Assembly (NCBI GenBank): GCA_030448265.1
Contig: JAUJNG010000028.1
Location: forward strand, 1-50,722
DNA from: Abditibacterium sp.
GTDB lineage: Bacteria; Armatimonadota; Abditibacteriia; Abditibacteriales; Abditibacteriaceae
Length of the DNA: 50,722 nt
Direction of reading: 5' to 3'
This document shows positions 37,639-44,882 of this stretch, piece by piece. The notes beneath the pieces are model-generated. The model had not been told where the DNA came from. It ran no database searches and saw only the letters and a list, made by a program, of their open reading frames with translations. Numbering within the stretch: position 1 is the first letter of the stretch; every line of letters starts with the position of its first letter. The position numbers and the translations under genes are program-made.

Positions 37639-38637
37639 CTAAACGAAACGCCGCACACTCACGACTTCGCCCGATTGCATCGACTCGTTCGCCGCCAGCG
37701 TGAGGGCCAGAGTCTGGGTGCCCGAACGGTAATCAGAAACGATTTGCGACTGGTCGCCGCCGCGAATCGCGGCGATAAAGGCGCGGTCGCCGTTGCCGAG
37801 CTGTTCGGCATGCGCCTGCCCGCCTTTAACCTCGTCTTTGACGCCTTCTTTCGAATTCCAGCGCCCGCCGTCCGAGTTCGTCCAAGCGTTGAAACCTCGG
37901 CCTTTGACGGTAATATCGACTTTGGAGGAGCCTTCGGCGCCGTCGGCGATGCAGGCGGTCGAAATGAAGCCGATGGCGCCGGAATCGAAATTCAAATTGG
38001 TAATGGAAGCGTCGGTGATGTCGTAGTTTTCGATGTCGGTCATGGCGCCCGTCGTGGCGCTGGAATAAACGCTCTTGACTTCGCCGCCGAAATAGCGCGC
38101 CAGATCGACGATGTGGGTCGCCTGTTCGACCAACTGGCCGCCCGATAATTTCATCTGGCGCCACCAGGGCGCGCCCACGAATCCGCCGTCCCAGTAGCCC
38201 TGCACCACGCTGATTTTGCGGCCTTCGAGAAACTGTTTGACCGCCCGCGCACCCGTTCCGTAGCGCCAGTGGTAGCCGACGGAGTTAATCACCGGCGACT
38301 TTTCGATTTGTTCCAAAACGCGCTGGCAGGCATCGAGGTCGAGATGAACCGGCTTTTCGATGTAGAACGGAATGCCCGCTTTGGCGAGGTCGAGTTCGGT
38401 TTCGCCGTGAACGCCAGGGATGATGCACACGTAAACGCCGTCGAGTTTTTCGCTTTCGAGCATTTGTCTGTAATCGGTGTAAACCGAGGCCGAAAACTTT
38501 TCTCCGATCTCTTTGGCGCGGTCGGCGAAGGTGTCGCACACGGCGGAAATGGTCACGCCGTCCATCGCGTTGAGGGTGTTCAAATGGGGCTGCGCCACGC
38601 CGCCCACGCCGATAAAGCCAATGTTCAAGTCGCTCAT
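37639..38637 (-). CDS. Gfo/Idh/MocA-family oxidoreductase
   Basis: The 332-residue protein begins with the Rossmann motif IGFIGVGGVAQPHLNTL and has FYIEKPVHLD with the catalytic Lys of the EKP motif. The second domain has GGQLVEQATHIVDLARYFGG with the catalytic His and a WDGGFVGAPWW loop. It resembles NAD(P)-dependent sugar or inositol dehydrogenases. No substrate can be assigned. The start MSDLNIG is directly before the Rossmann fold. Confidence 0.88.
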   Translation of the reverse strand: MSDLNIGFIGVGGVAQPHLNTLNAMDGVTISAVCDTFADRAKEIGEKFSASVYTDYRQMLESEKLDGVYVCIIPGVHGETELDLAKAGIPFYIEKPVHLDLDACQRVLEQIEKSPVINSVGYHWRYGTGARAVKQFLEGRKISVVQGYWDGGFVGAPWWRQMKLSGGQLVEQATHIVDLARYFGGEVKSVYSSATTGAMTDIENYDITDASITNLNFDSGAIGFISTACIADGAEGSSKVDITVKGRGFNAWTNSDGGRWNSKEGVKDEVKGGQAHAEQLGNGDRAFIAAIRGGDQSQIVSDYRSGTQTLALTLAANESMQSGEVVSVRRFV

Positions 38638-38741
38638 ACTGATATTTTATTTTCTCCAGATTTGGGATTGCCTCGCGCAAGGTTAACGCGAGCGCGGGGA
38701 ATTGTAAACGCCGAATGCGATTTGGGAAGGCCATTCCTTTT

Positions 38742-38820
38742 TTGAACCCCAGAGGCACAGAGGAAAAAGAGAGATTTTAAATTTCTTGTCCTCAAAAATC
38801 TCTGTGTCTCTGTGGTTCAA
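38742..38820. repeat. Inverted repeat of the CACAGAG family upstream of exbB
   Basis: TTGAACCCCAGAGGCACAGAG pairs with CTCTGTGTCTCTGTGGTTCAA around an AT-rich centre with AGAGATTTT/AAAATCTCT. It separates the divergent oxidoreductase and exbB genes. Confidence 0.85.
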
Positions 38821-38950
38821 AAGCACGCGACGACTCTGCGATTCGTGCGGGTAATGGGATGTTGCGGCAGCTTCACAGAACAATTGCCCTCGCCGACTCG
38901 TCGCTGCGCCGCACCGCGCCACAGCGCGGCGCTGACGGAGGATCTCTGGC

Positions 38951-39640
38951 ATGAACGAATGGATGACAGCGCACAATGGCCTGGTGGGATTGGGCATCGT
39001 GGGCGCGAAATACACGCTGATAATGTTTTCGGTGGTTTCGGTCGCGGTGATGATCGAGCGCGTTCTGGTCTTGCGGCGACTGCGGCGTCTCGAAACCGCC
39101 GATTTCGCCTCGATTCGCGCCGCACTGATTCAGGGCGACGGCGAAACGCTGCGCGCCATCGCGTTGTCGAGCGCGGCGCCCTCGGCGGGCGTTCTGGCGA
39201 CGGGTCTGGAGTTCCACGACGCGGGCGAAGCGCGTCTGCGCGAGGCGATGAATCAGGAAGTCAGCGTGCAAATCGCCGCGCTGCAACACAATCTGCCGAT
39301 ATTAGCGACGGCGGCCTCGACCGCGCCTTACATCGGACTTTTCGGCACGGTTCTGGGCATTTTGTCGGCGTTTCGCGACATCGCCGAAAGCGGCCAGGCC
39401 GGTGCCAGCATCGTCGCGGGCGGCATCAGCGAAGCACTTATCGCAACGGCATTGGGTCTTGGGGTCGCCATTCCCGCTGTCGTGGCTTACAACTATTTTT
39501 CGGCGCGCGTCAACGCCCTGAGTCTGCAAATCGAGACGCACGCGCTTGATCTGGCCGAGCGCATGGTCAATCGTTCGGCCCATCCCAGCGCGCCCTCGCA
39601 AAGCGGCGCCGAAAAGGAATCTCATGCGAATCGCGCCTGA
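38951..39640 (+). CDS. exbB: ExbB/TolQ/MotA-family proton channel protein
   Basis: The 229-residue protein has the ExbB topology: an N-terminal membrane helix (GAKYTLIMFSVVSVAVMIERVLVL), a cytoplasmic domain, and two further helices. NLPILATAASTAPYIGLFGTVLGILSAFRDIA contains the conserved small-residue and Thr motif (TAPYIGLFGTV). The C-terminal helix is EALIATALGLGVAIPAVVAYNYF. GGAGG precedes the ATG by 9 bases. It overlaps exbD by 17 bases and is followed by a TonB-like/VWA gene, forming one operon that couples proton-motive force to envelope work. Confidence 0.93.
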   Translation: MNEWMTAHNGLVGLGIVGAKYTLIMFSVVSVAVMIERVLVLRRLRRLETADFASIRAALIQGDGETLRAIALSSAAPSAGVLATGLEFHDAGEARLREAMNQEVSVQIAALQHNLPILATAASTAPYIGLFGTVLGILSAFRDIAESGQAGASIVAGGISEALIATALGLGVAIPAVVAYNYFSARVNALSLQIETHALDLAERMVNRSAHPSAPSQSGAEKESHANRA

Positions 39641-40088
39641 GGGCGGCAGGTCGCGTCGTTCGCGCGGGGGCGGCTCGCGCGTGGCGCCGATGGCGGAACT
39701 CAACATTATTCCGCTTGTCGATGTGATTTTGGTGCTGCTCATCATCTTCATGGCGACAACCGCTTTCGTCAAAGAAACCGGCCTCAAAATGAAACTGCCC
39801 GCCGCCACAACCGGCCAGAGCGCGCGCGAAACGCCGCGCGATCTCACCATCGCGCTCGGCGTGGGCGGTGCCCTCACGCTCGACGGAAAACCCATGGATG
39901 AAAAGGAATTGGCGGCGACGCTGCGCGCTCGCGTGAGGCAAAATCCACGAATTCACGTCGTGATCAAGGGCGATAAAAGCATCGCTTACGAGCGCGTGGT
40001 GCGCGTCATGGATATGGCGCGCCAGTCCGGTTTGAACAGCGTGTCGCTGGCCACGCAGTTGATGGAAAGCGGCGCGACGGCGCGTTAA
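39624..40088 (+). CDS. exbD: ExbD/TolR-family protein
   Basis: The 154-residue protein has a basic N-terminus (Arg/Gly-rich), one membrane helix with the essential Asp (NIIPLVDVILVLLIIFMATTAF), and a periplasmic domain (TIALGVGGALTLDGKPMDEKELAATLRAR...VVIKGDKSIAYERVVRVMDMARQSGLNSVSLAT). The ATG at 39624 overlaps exbB, implying coupling. With ExbB it would energise the protein encoded next. Confidence 0.94.
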   Translation: MRIAPEGGRSRRSRGGGSRVAPMAELNIIPLVDVILVLLIIFMATTAFVKETGLKMKLPAATTGQSARETPRDLTIALGVGGALTLDGKPMDEKELAATLRARVRQNPRIHVVIKGDKSIAYERVVRVMDMARQSGLNSVSLATQLMESGATAR

Positions 40089-40096
40089 GCCAAGAC

Positions 40097-41677
40097 ATGA
40101 TGCCTTTTTCTTCCCCTGACGAGCGCCGCTCGGCTCCTCAACGGCAAAGATCGCAACGCGCGCTGATTCCCCTGATTTTGGGTTCTCTGGGCCTGCACGC
40201 GCTGCTTTTGTGGGCTTTGGGGCGCGCCCCCGCCGCGCTGGTGAGTGCGCCGGAGCGCACCATCGAAGTCAGTCTGCGTCCGCTTCCAAAAACGCCGGTT
40301 GAAAAGCGTCGCGCGCGCCAGATTGCGCCGCGCAAAATCGTCGCGAAAGCCGTTCTCAAGCGGCCCGCGCCGCGTCCAAAAGCCGCGCCCACACCCAAAA
40401 CTGTGGCGCGAATCCGCGAGCGCCCCCTCCCCGCGCCCGCCGCGATTCCCACACCCGAAATTGTGCCCACTCCCGAACCGGTTCCCACGCCGCGCGTGGT
40501 CGAAACGCCGCCGCAACCCCAGCGCACCACGCCGGTCATGGCGAAAACCATGACGCGACCGCCCCAACCCGAAAAACTTCAACCCGCGCCTACAACGGTT
40601 CCGGAAACTGTGCCGGCGCCCATCGCGCCGCAGCCAACGCGCGCACCCAGCAAAGTTTTTGCGTCTGCCCCCTCGACCGGAAGCGGGAGCGGCAAGGGAG
40701 CAGGAAATGGAAGTGGCGAGGGAAGTGGTTCGGGGAGCGGCAGTGGTTCGGGAAAAGGGAGTGGAGAAGGAAGCGGAACCGGTAGCGGTAAGGGCGAAGG
40801 AACGGGAAGTGGGGAGGGAAGCGGAAGCGGCTCCGGCAAAGGCGAAGGTTCGGGAAGCGGTGAAGGCAGTGGCAACGGAAGCGGTCAGGGCGAAGGTTCG
40901 GGAAGCGGAACCGGCGGCGGATCGGGAAGTGGCAACGGTTCCGGTGATGGCGCAGGGAACGGCAGCGGAGGTGGAGACGGCAATGGCGGTGGAAGCGGCG
41001 GCGGTGGAGGCGGTGGAGGCGGCGGCGGTGGAGGCGGCGGCGGTGGCGGCACCCCCTTTGGTTTGGGGGGGCGCAAAGCGGGCGAAGGGCCGCGCCGCAT
41101 CGTTTACGTTCTGGACATTTCGCGCAGCATGGAAACGCGCATCGGCCATGCCGAACGCGAACTGCGCCAGGCACTTTCCGGTTTACAGGCGGGCGAAGCG
41201 TTTGGCATCGTCACGTTTTACGGCAAGACCCACCGTTTCGAAAAGCGCCTCGTGCCTGCCACGCCGCAGAGCATCGCGCAGGCCAACCGTTGGCTGGACA
41301 AGCAGCGACTCAATAGCGGCACCAATCTCGAAAAGGCGCTTAAAATGGCACTTTCTATCAAGGATGTCAACGTGGTCGTTCTTATCACCGACGGCGCGCC
41401 GACTTACGGCGTGGGCGCGCTGCCGGATGGCGATTACACGCCCGCCGATGTGCAGAGAAATTTCGCCAAACTGGCGCAGCGCGTGCGCGAACTCAATCGT
41501 TTTGGCGCGCGCATCGACACCGTGGGTCTGGTCGGCAAAAACCCTGACGGCAGCGACGACAGCTTTGAAGCGGCGCGTCTGCTCCAGCAAATCGCGCGCG
41601 AAAACGGCGGGCAGTCGAAACTGGTTTCGAGTGGGGAAAGCCTCGAAAATTCCGGCCAGAGCAGCGCGCAACCTTGA
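40097..41677 (+). CDS. TonB-like protein with Gly/Ser-rich spacer and C-terminal VWA domain
   Basis: The 526-residue protein starts like TonB: a membrane helix with the SxxxH motif (Ser30-LGL-His34), then a Lys/Arg/Pro-rich periplasmic stretch with EPVPTPRVVETPPQP-type repeats to about residue 190. Residues about 193-318 are almost only Gly, Ser, Lys, Glu, Asn, Asp and Thr, ending in a long poly-Gly. A von Willebrand factor A domain follows: YVLDISRSM (MIDAS Asp340, Ser342, Ser344), NSGTNLEKALKMAL (MIDAS Thr) and VLITDGAPTYG (MIDAS Asp). The expected TonB C-terminal receptor-binding domain is absent. It follows exbD by 8 bases. It presumably transmits ExbBD energy to a ligand bound through the VWA domain. 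Confidence 0.85.
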   Translation: MMPFSSPDERRSAPQRQRSQRALIPLILGSLGLHALLLWALGRAPAALVSAPERTIEVSLRPLPKTPVEKRRARQIAPRKIVAKAVLKRPAPRPKAAPTPKTVARIRERPLPAPAAIPTPEIVPTPEPVPTPRVVETPPQPQRTTPVMAKTMTRPPQPEKLQPAPTTVPETVPAPIAPQPTRAPSKVFASAPSTGSGSGKGAGNGSGEGSGSGSGSGSGKGSGEGSGTGSGKGEGTGSGEGSGSGSGKGEGSGSGEGSGNGSGQGEGSGSGTGGGSGSGNGSGDGAGNGSGGGDGNGGGSGGGGGGGGGGGGGGGGGGTPFGLGGRKAGEGPRRIVYVLDISRSMETRIGHAERELRQALSGLQAGEAFGIVTFYGKTHRFEKRLVPATPQSIAQANRWLDKQRLNSGTNLEKALKMALSIKDVNVVVLITDGAPTYGVGALPDGDYTPADVQRNFAKLAQRVRELNRFGARIDTVGLVGKNPDGSDDSFEAARLLQQIARENGGQSKLVSSGESLENSGQSSAQP

Positions 41678-41680
41678 TAC

Positions 41681-41884
41681 AGCATTTCCGGTTGGCTGTG
41701 TTCGCTCGACTGAAGTCGGCGCTATAGGCGAACAAGTTCGCTGACTTCCCGCCTGCGCGGGAAAGAAACGGCTTGGTTTCGACGCAGGTCGAAAGTTGGC
41801 GAACTTGTTCGCCCTATAGCGCCGACTTGCGGATTAGATTGTCAAACATCAAAAGTCGAGCGAACAGAGCCAGCCGGAAATGCT
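41681..41884. repeat. MITE-like element, copy 3, with extended termini
   Basis: The terminal repeats AGCATTTCCGGTTGGCTGTG and CAGAGCCAGCCGGAAATGCT are longer than in copies 1 and 2 and enclose the common GTTCGCTCGACTGAAGTCGGCGCTA core. The right core arm is interrupted by about 26 bases (GCGGATTAGATTGTCAAACA region, 41829-41854). It begins 4 bases after the VWA gene stop and ends 15 bases before the isomerase gene; its right tip creates TATAAA at 41884-41889. Confidence 0.85.
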
Positions 41885-41899
41885 ATAAAATCGCTTCTT

Positions 41900-42658
41900 A
41901 TGCTGCGTCCTGGCCTGGTTTCCATCACTTATCGAAAGCTGAACCCGCGCGAAATCGTGGGGTTGTGCGTCCAGTCGCAACTCGAAGGCATCGAATGGGG
42001 CGGCGACATTCACGTCCCGCACGGCGATCTCCCCATCGCGCGTGAAGTCGGCCAGATAACGCGCGACGCGGGTCTCGAAGTCGCGTGTTACGGCTCTTAC
42101 TATCGCTGTGACGGCGAAATTGAGTTCGCGCGCGTGCTGGAAAGCGCGGTTGAACTTGGCGCGCCGCTGGTTCGAGTCTGGGCCGGAAAAGCGGGCGCCG
42201 ACTTCGATTCGGTGGCGCATCATCTCCAAAAGGCTTGCGAAATGGCGCGCGAGCGCGGCATCGGCATCGCAACGGAATATCACGGAGGCACCCTCACCGA
42301 AACCCGCGAAGGCTGCGCGAAACTCATGGCCTCGCTCAGTGATGCGGGCCTGAAAACTTTGTGGCAACCCTTGCGGCGCGGCGGCGGACTCAACGCCAAA
42401 ACAGGTGAGAATCTCGAAGATTTGCGCGCTGTCGCGCCCTTTTTGAGCAACATTCACGTTTATGAATGGCGCGACATCAGCGCCGGACAAACCAAACGCG
42501 CCTCGCTGCACAACTCGGTGCAATGGCCGACCTACATCGAAGAACTACAAAAAATCGGCGGCGACCGTTGGATGCTGCTCGAATACGTCCCCGACGACAA
42601 TCCCAAAGCGTTGCGCGCCGAAGCGCAGGCGCTGCGCGACTTAATCCAAAACTCTTGA
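41900..42658 (+). CDS. Sugar phosphate isomerase/epimerase-like TIM-barrel protein
   Basis: The 252-residue protein resembles the xylose isomerase-like AP endonuclease 2 superfamily: VSITYRKLNPREIVGLCVQSQLEGIEWGGDIHVPHGD, VACYGSYYR, LGAPLVRVWAGK, GIGIATEYHGGTLTE with a metal-binding Glu, and a C-terminal LLEYVPDD with another Glu. It probably isomerises or epimerises a sugar or an oxidised sugar. The gene lies upstream of the LacI/GH10 modules and could belong to carbohydrate catabolism. Confidence 0.8.
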   Translation: MLRPGLVSITYRKLNPREIVGLCVQSQLEGIEWGGDIHVPHGDLPIAREVGQITRDAGLEVACYGSYYRCDGEIEFARVLESAVELGAPLVRVWAGKAGADFDSVAHHLQKACEMARERGIGIATEYHGGTLTETREGCAKLMASLSDAGLKTLWQPLRRGGGLNAKTGENLEDLRAVAPFLSNIHVYEWRDISAGQTKRASLHNSVQWPTYIEELQKIGGDRWMLLEYVPDDNPKALRAEAQALRDLIQNS

Positions 42659-42683
42659 TTTCAAAAAAATTTCCGCAAATCGG

Positions 42684-42736
42684 TTTGAAAAACCGGCGCG
42701 AGGGGTATAATAGATTTGCGGAATCGATTCCGCAAA
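42684..42736 (+). promoter_or_regulatory. Promoter and palindromic operator of the first LacI gene
   Basis: TTTGAA (42684-42689) and TATAAT (42706-42711) are 16 bases apart. A perfect 22-bp palindrome at 42715-42736, core TTGCGGAATCGATTCCGCAA, overlaps the predicted start of transcription, 6 bases before the LacI ATG. A half-site TTTCCGCAAA lies at 42670-42679, upstream of the -35. Negative autoregulation is likely. Confidence 0.85.
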
Positions 42737-42742
42737 GAAATT

Positions 42743-43798
42743 ATGGCTTCCCCAACGACCTCGAAACCGGTGACGATCAGCGATGTGGCGCGCGCGGTCG
42801 GGTTGTCGAAAACCACGGTTTCGACAGCGCTTTCGGGCAACGGGCGTTTGTCGGAAGAAACGCGCGAGATGGTGCGGCGCGAGGCGGAAAAGTTGGGCTA
42901 TGAAGCCGATTTTTTCGCGCAGGGGCTTCGCAAAAAGCGCAATGACTTGATCGGGTTTTTCTCGCCAGGGCTCGATCTTGGCGCTTCGACGCTCAAAACC
43001 CAGGCGATCACCCAGCGCCTTTACGCCAGGGGCTACAACGTGCCGGTAATGGCCTACGGTTGCCGCGACGACGGCGAGTTTTATGGGCAGGAAGAGCTAC
43101 TGGCCGATTTGCGGCGCCAAAAACCGCGCGCGATGATTTGCTCGACGCGCAATCTGCAGTATGAGCGTGCCCAACAGGAATTGCGGCGTTATTTGGAAGA
43201 TGGCGGGGTCGCGGTTTGTTTCGATTGGCCCATCGAAGTGGAAAGCGACAAGGTGCTTTTTGACCGCGTTCACAACTCGTATCTGGCTACCCGACACCTG
43301 TTGGAAATGGGGCATCGTGATATCGGTTTCTACGTTCCAGGCCGTGATCTCTCCGGCAATCCCCGAATCGCTGGCTTCACCCAGGCTTTAGCGGAATGGG
43401 GTCTGGAACCGCGCGCGGAGTGGCTTTTTTGTGGCGACTTTCACCTGGAGGCCGAATATGAAGGGCGCTGGCTCGCTGAGACATTTTTGAAGCTCCCCAA
43501 GCGCCCTACGGCGTTGGCGGTTGTCAATGACATCACTGCACTGGCCTTTGCCTCACAACTCCACCGCGCCGGAATCGAAATCCCGCGCGATGTAAGTTTG
43601 GTCGGCCACGATGGACGCGCCGCAGGTGAGATCGGGTTTTTGGCGCTTACAACCGTGACCTATCCCATCGAATCGATTGCCGATGCCGTAGTAGAAATGC
43701 TCGAAACCCGACTTTCGGACCAAAATGCCGGCCCCGCGCGAACCGAGATCGTGCGCGGCCATCTCATTGAGCGTGAAAGTGTGCGCCGCTTGAGCTAA
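42743..43798 (+). CDS. LacI-family transcriptional regulator (module A)
   Basis: The 351-residue protein has an N-terminal helix-turn-helix and hinge (VTISDVARAVGLSKTTVSTALSGNGRLSEETREMVRREAEKLGYEAD) and a periplasmic-binding-type effector domain (GFFSPGLDLG...VCFDWPIEVE...GHRDIGFYVPG...VVNDITALAFASQL...VSLVGHDGRA...TTVTYP). The ATG at 42743 follows the operator. It is closely similar to the regulator at 47350, especially in the middle of the effector domain, but differs in the recognition-helix region and operator. It precedes a pseudopilin and a GH10 gene, so it probably senses a xylan-derived sugar. Confidence 0.92.
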   Translation: MASPTTSKPVTISDVARAVGLSKTTVSTALSGNGRLSEETREMVRREAEKLGYEADFFAQGLRKKRNDLIGFFSPGLDLGASTLKTQAITQRLYARGYNVPVMAYGCRDDGEFYGQEELLADLRRQKPRAMICSTRNLQYERAQQELRRYLEDGGVAVCFDWPIEVESDKVLFDRVHNSYLATRHLLEMGHRDIGFYVPGRDLSGNPRIAGFTQALAEWGLEPRAEWLFCGDFHLEAEYEGRWLAETFLKLPKRPTALAVVNDITALAFASQLHRAGIEIPRDVSLVGHDGRAAGEIGFLALTTVTYPIESIADAVVEMLETRLSDQNAGPARTEIVRGHLIERESVRRLS

Positions 43799-43843
43799 CT
43801 GTTACTCAAAACTAAATACTTTTTGAAGAAACTTGGAGACACC

Positions 43844-44656
43844 ATGAAAACCACAAAGAAAGCCTTTACCTTGATCGAATTGCTTGTCGTTATAGCCATC
43901 ATAGCTATCCTCGCCGCGATTTTGTTCCCTGTCTTCGGTCGGGCGCGCGAAAACGCGCGGCGCTCCAGCTGCCAGAGCAACCTCAAGCAGTTGGGTCTTG
44001 GAGTGATGCAATACACTCAAGACTACGACGAGCGCTATATGCCGGTTATCACCTACCGCAGAGCCGACGGAGCCGTCGGCGGATACAACGATGGCGGTTG
44101 GGGCGCCATTATCCAGCCCTATGTGAAGAGCACGCAACTCTTCCAGTGTCCCAGTGAGCCGTCGCCGCCAGCTCCATTCTTTCCTTACGCCCCTGCAGGC
44201 ACCGGCTCGACAGATTACTCCTACAGTCGCGAAGTCGGCAACTGCGTGGGAGCGAGTTGGCCGACGAGTTCGGTCTGCAGTGCTCTGGCTGACCAGAGAA
44301 CTCCGCGTGGTGTCGCTGAATTCGTTGCCGTCAGTCAGACGGTGATGCTGAGCGAAACCAACACCGGCGGCGCCTCGCAATCGGCCAACGGCGACGGGGC
44401 TGCTGGCACGCCCGCCTTCATCGGCAACAACGGACTTGGACTCAATAATCCTTCTCAACCGGCGGTGCGCCATCTTGAAGGAGCCAATTATGGGTTCGCC
44501 GACGGCCACGTCAAATGGTATAGGGGCGATTCCAAACCTTCCGGAGCATCGAATCCCCGTTCCTCCAGCGTGCTGTCGCGACACACCGGCATCACACAGG
44601 CCAACGGCAAAGCTGTCTTTTCGGTTGACCTTGAGAACAACAGGCCAGGCTTTTAA
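43844..44656 (+). CDS. DUF1559 pseudopilin-like secreted protein (module A)
   Basis: The 270-residue protein begins with a type IV prepilin methylation/cleavage motif (KKAFTLIELLVVIAIIAILAAILFPVFGRARENARRSSCQSNLKQ), cleaved before the Phe, with Glu at position 5 of the mature protein. The C-terminus has the DUF1559 signature YGFADGHVKWY. GGAGA precedes the ATG at 43844. Such proteins are very numerous in Planctomycetota and Armatimonadota, but their function is not established; roles as secretion pseudopilins are proposed. It lies between the regulator and the GH10 enzyme. Confidence 0.92.
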   Translation: MKTTKKAFTLIELLVVIAIIAILAAILFPVFGRARENARRSSCQSNLKQLGLGVMQYTQDYDERYMPVITYRRADGAVGGYNDGGWGAIIQPYVKSTQLFQCPSEPSPPAPFFPYAPAGTGSTDYSYSREVGNCVGASWPTSSVCSALADQRTPRGVAEFVAVSQTVMLSETNTGGASQSANGDGAAGTPAFIGNNGLGLNNPSQPAVRHLEGANYGFADGHVKWYRGDSKPSGASNPRSSSVLSRHTGITQANGKAVFSVDLENNRPGF

Positions 44657-44820
44657 AGCGTGTAGGCTTTGTTGCATGAATAGGGTGAAGGGATCGTCAC
44701 CGACGCGTTCCTGCACAGACCATGAAAATTTTCTATCTCATGGCCTTCGCGCCGCTCTTTTTAGACGTTGGCTCCCATTAGCGGATAAGCGAAGCGGAAG
44801 CAGCGCAAAATCCCCCATGG

Positions 44821-44854
44821 ACGAGGACTGCCCCTGCTTGTGGGCAGTCCTCGT
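44821..44854 (+). terminator. Hairpin in the pseudopilin-GH10 intergenic region
   Basis: ACGAGGACTGCCC and GGGCAGTCCTCGT form a perfect 13-bp stem with an 8-base loop, followed by only TTTC. It lies 29 bases before the GH10 ATG and could be a partial terminator or a 5' stabiliser. The rest of the 226-bp gap 44657-44882 contains GGCTTTGTTGCATGAATA (44667-44684), which recalls an insertion-sequence end, but no other IS feature is present. Confidence 0.6.
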
Positions 44855-44882
44855 TTCGCTGCCAGTCTTTGGAGAACACACA

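Noticed and set aside
40085..41149. Minus-strand Ala/Ser/Thr- and Pro-rich ORFs opposite the VWA gene
   Set aside because: They are the antisense of the Gly/Ser-rich repeat; the plus strand has TonB and VWA motifs and operon context.
42160..42185. GGTTCGAGTC resembling a tRNA T-arm
   Set aside because: It lies inside the isomerase coding sequence and no cloverleaf can be built around it.
44667..44684. Insertion-sequence end (GGCTTTGTTGCATGAATA)
   Set aside because: The stretch resembles some IS termini, but there is no partner inverted repeat, transposase or target duplication nearby, so it is only mentioned.
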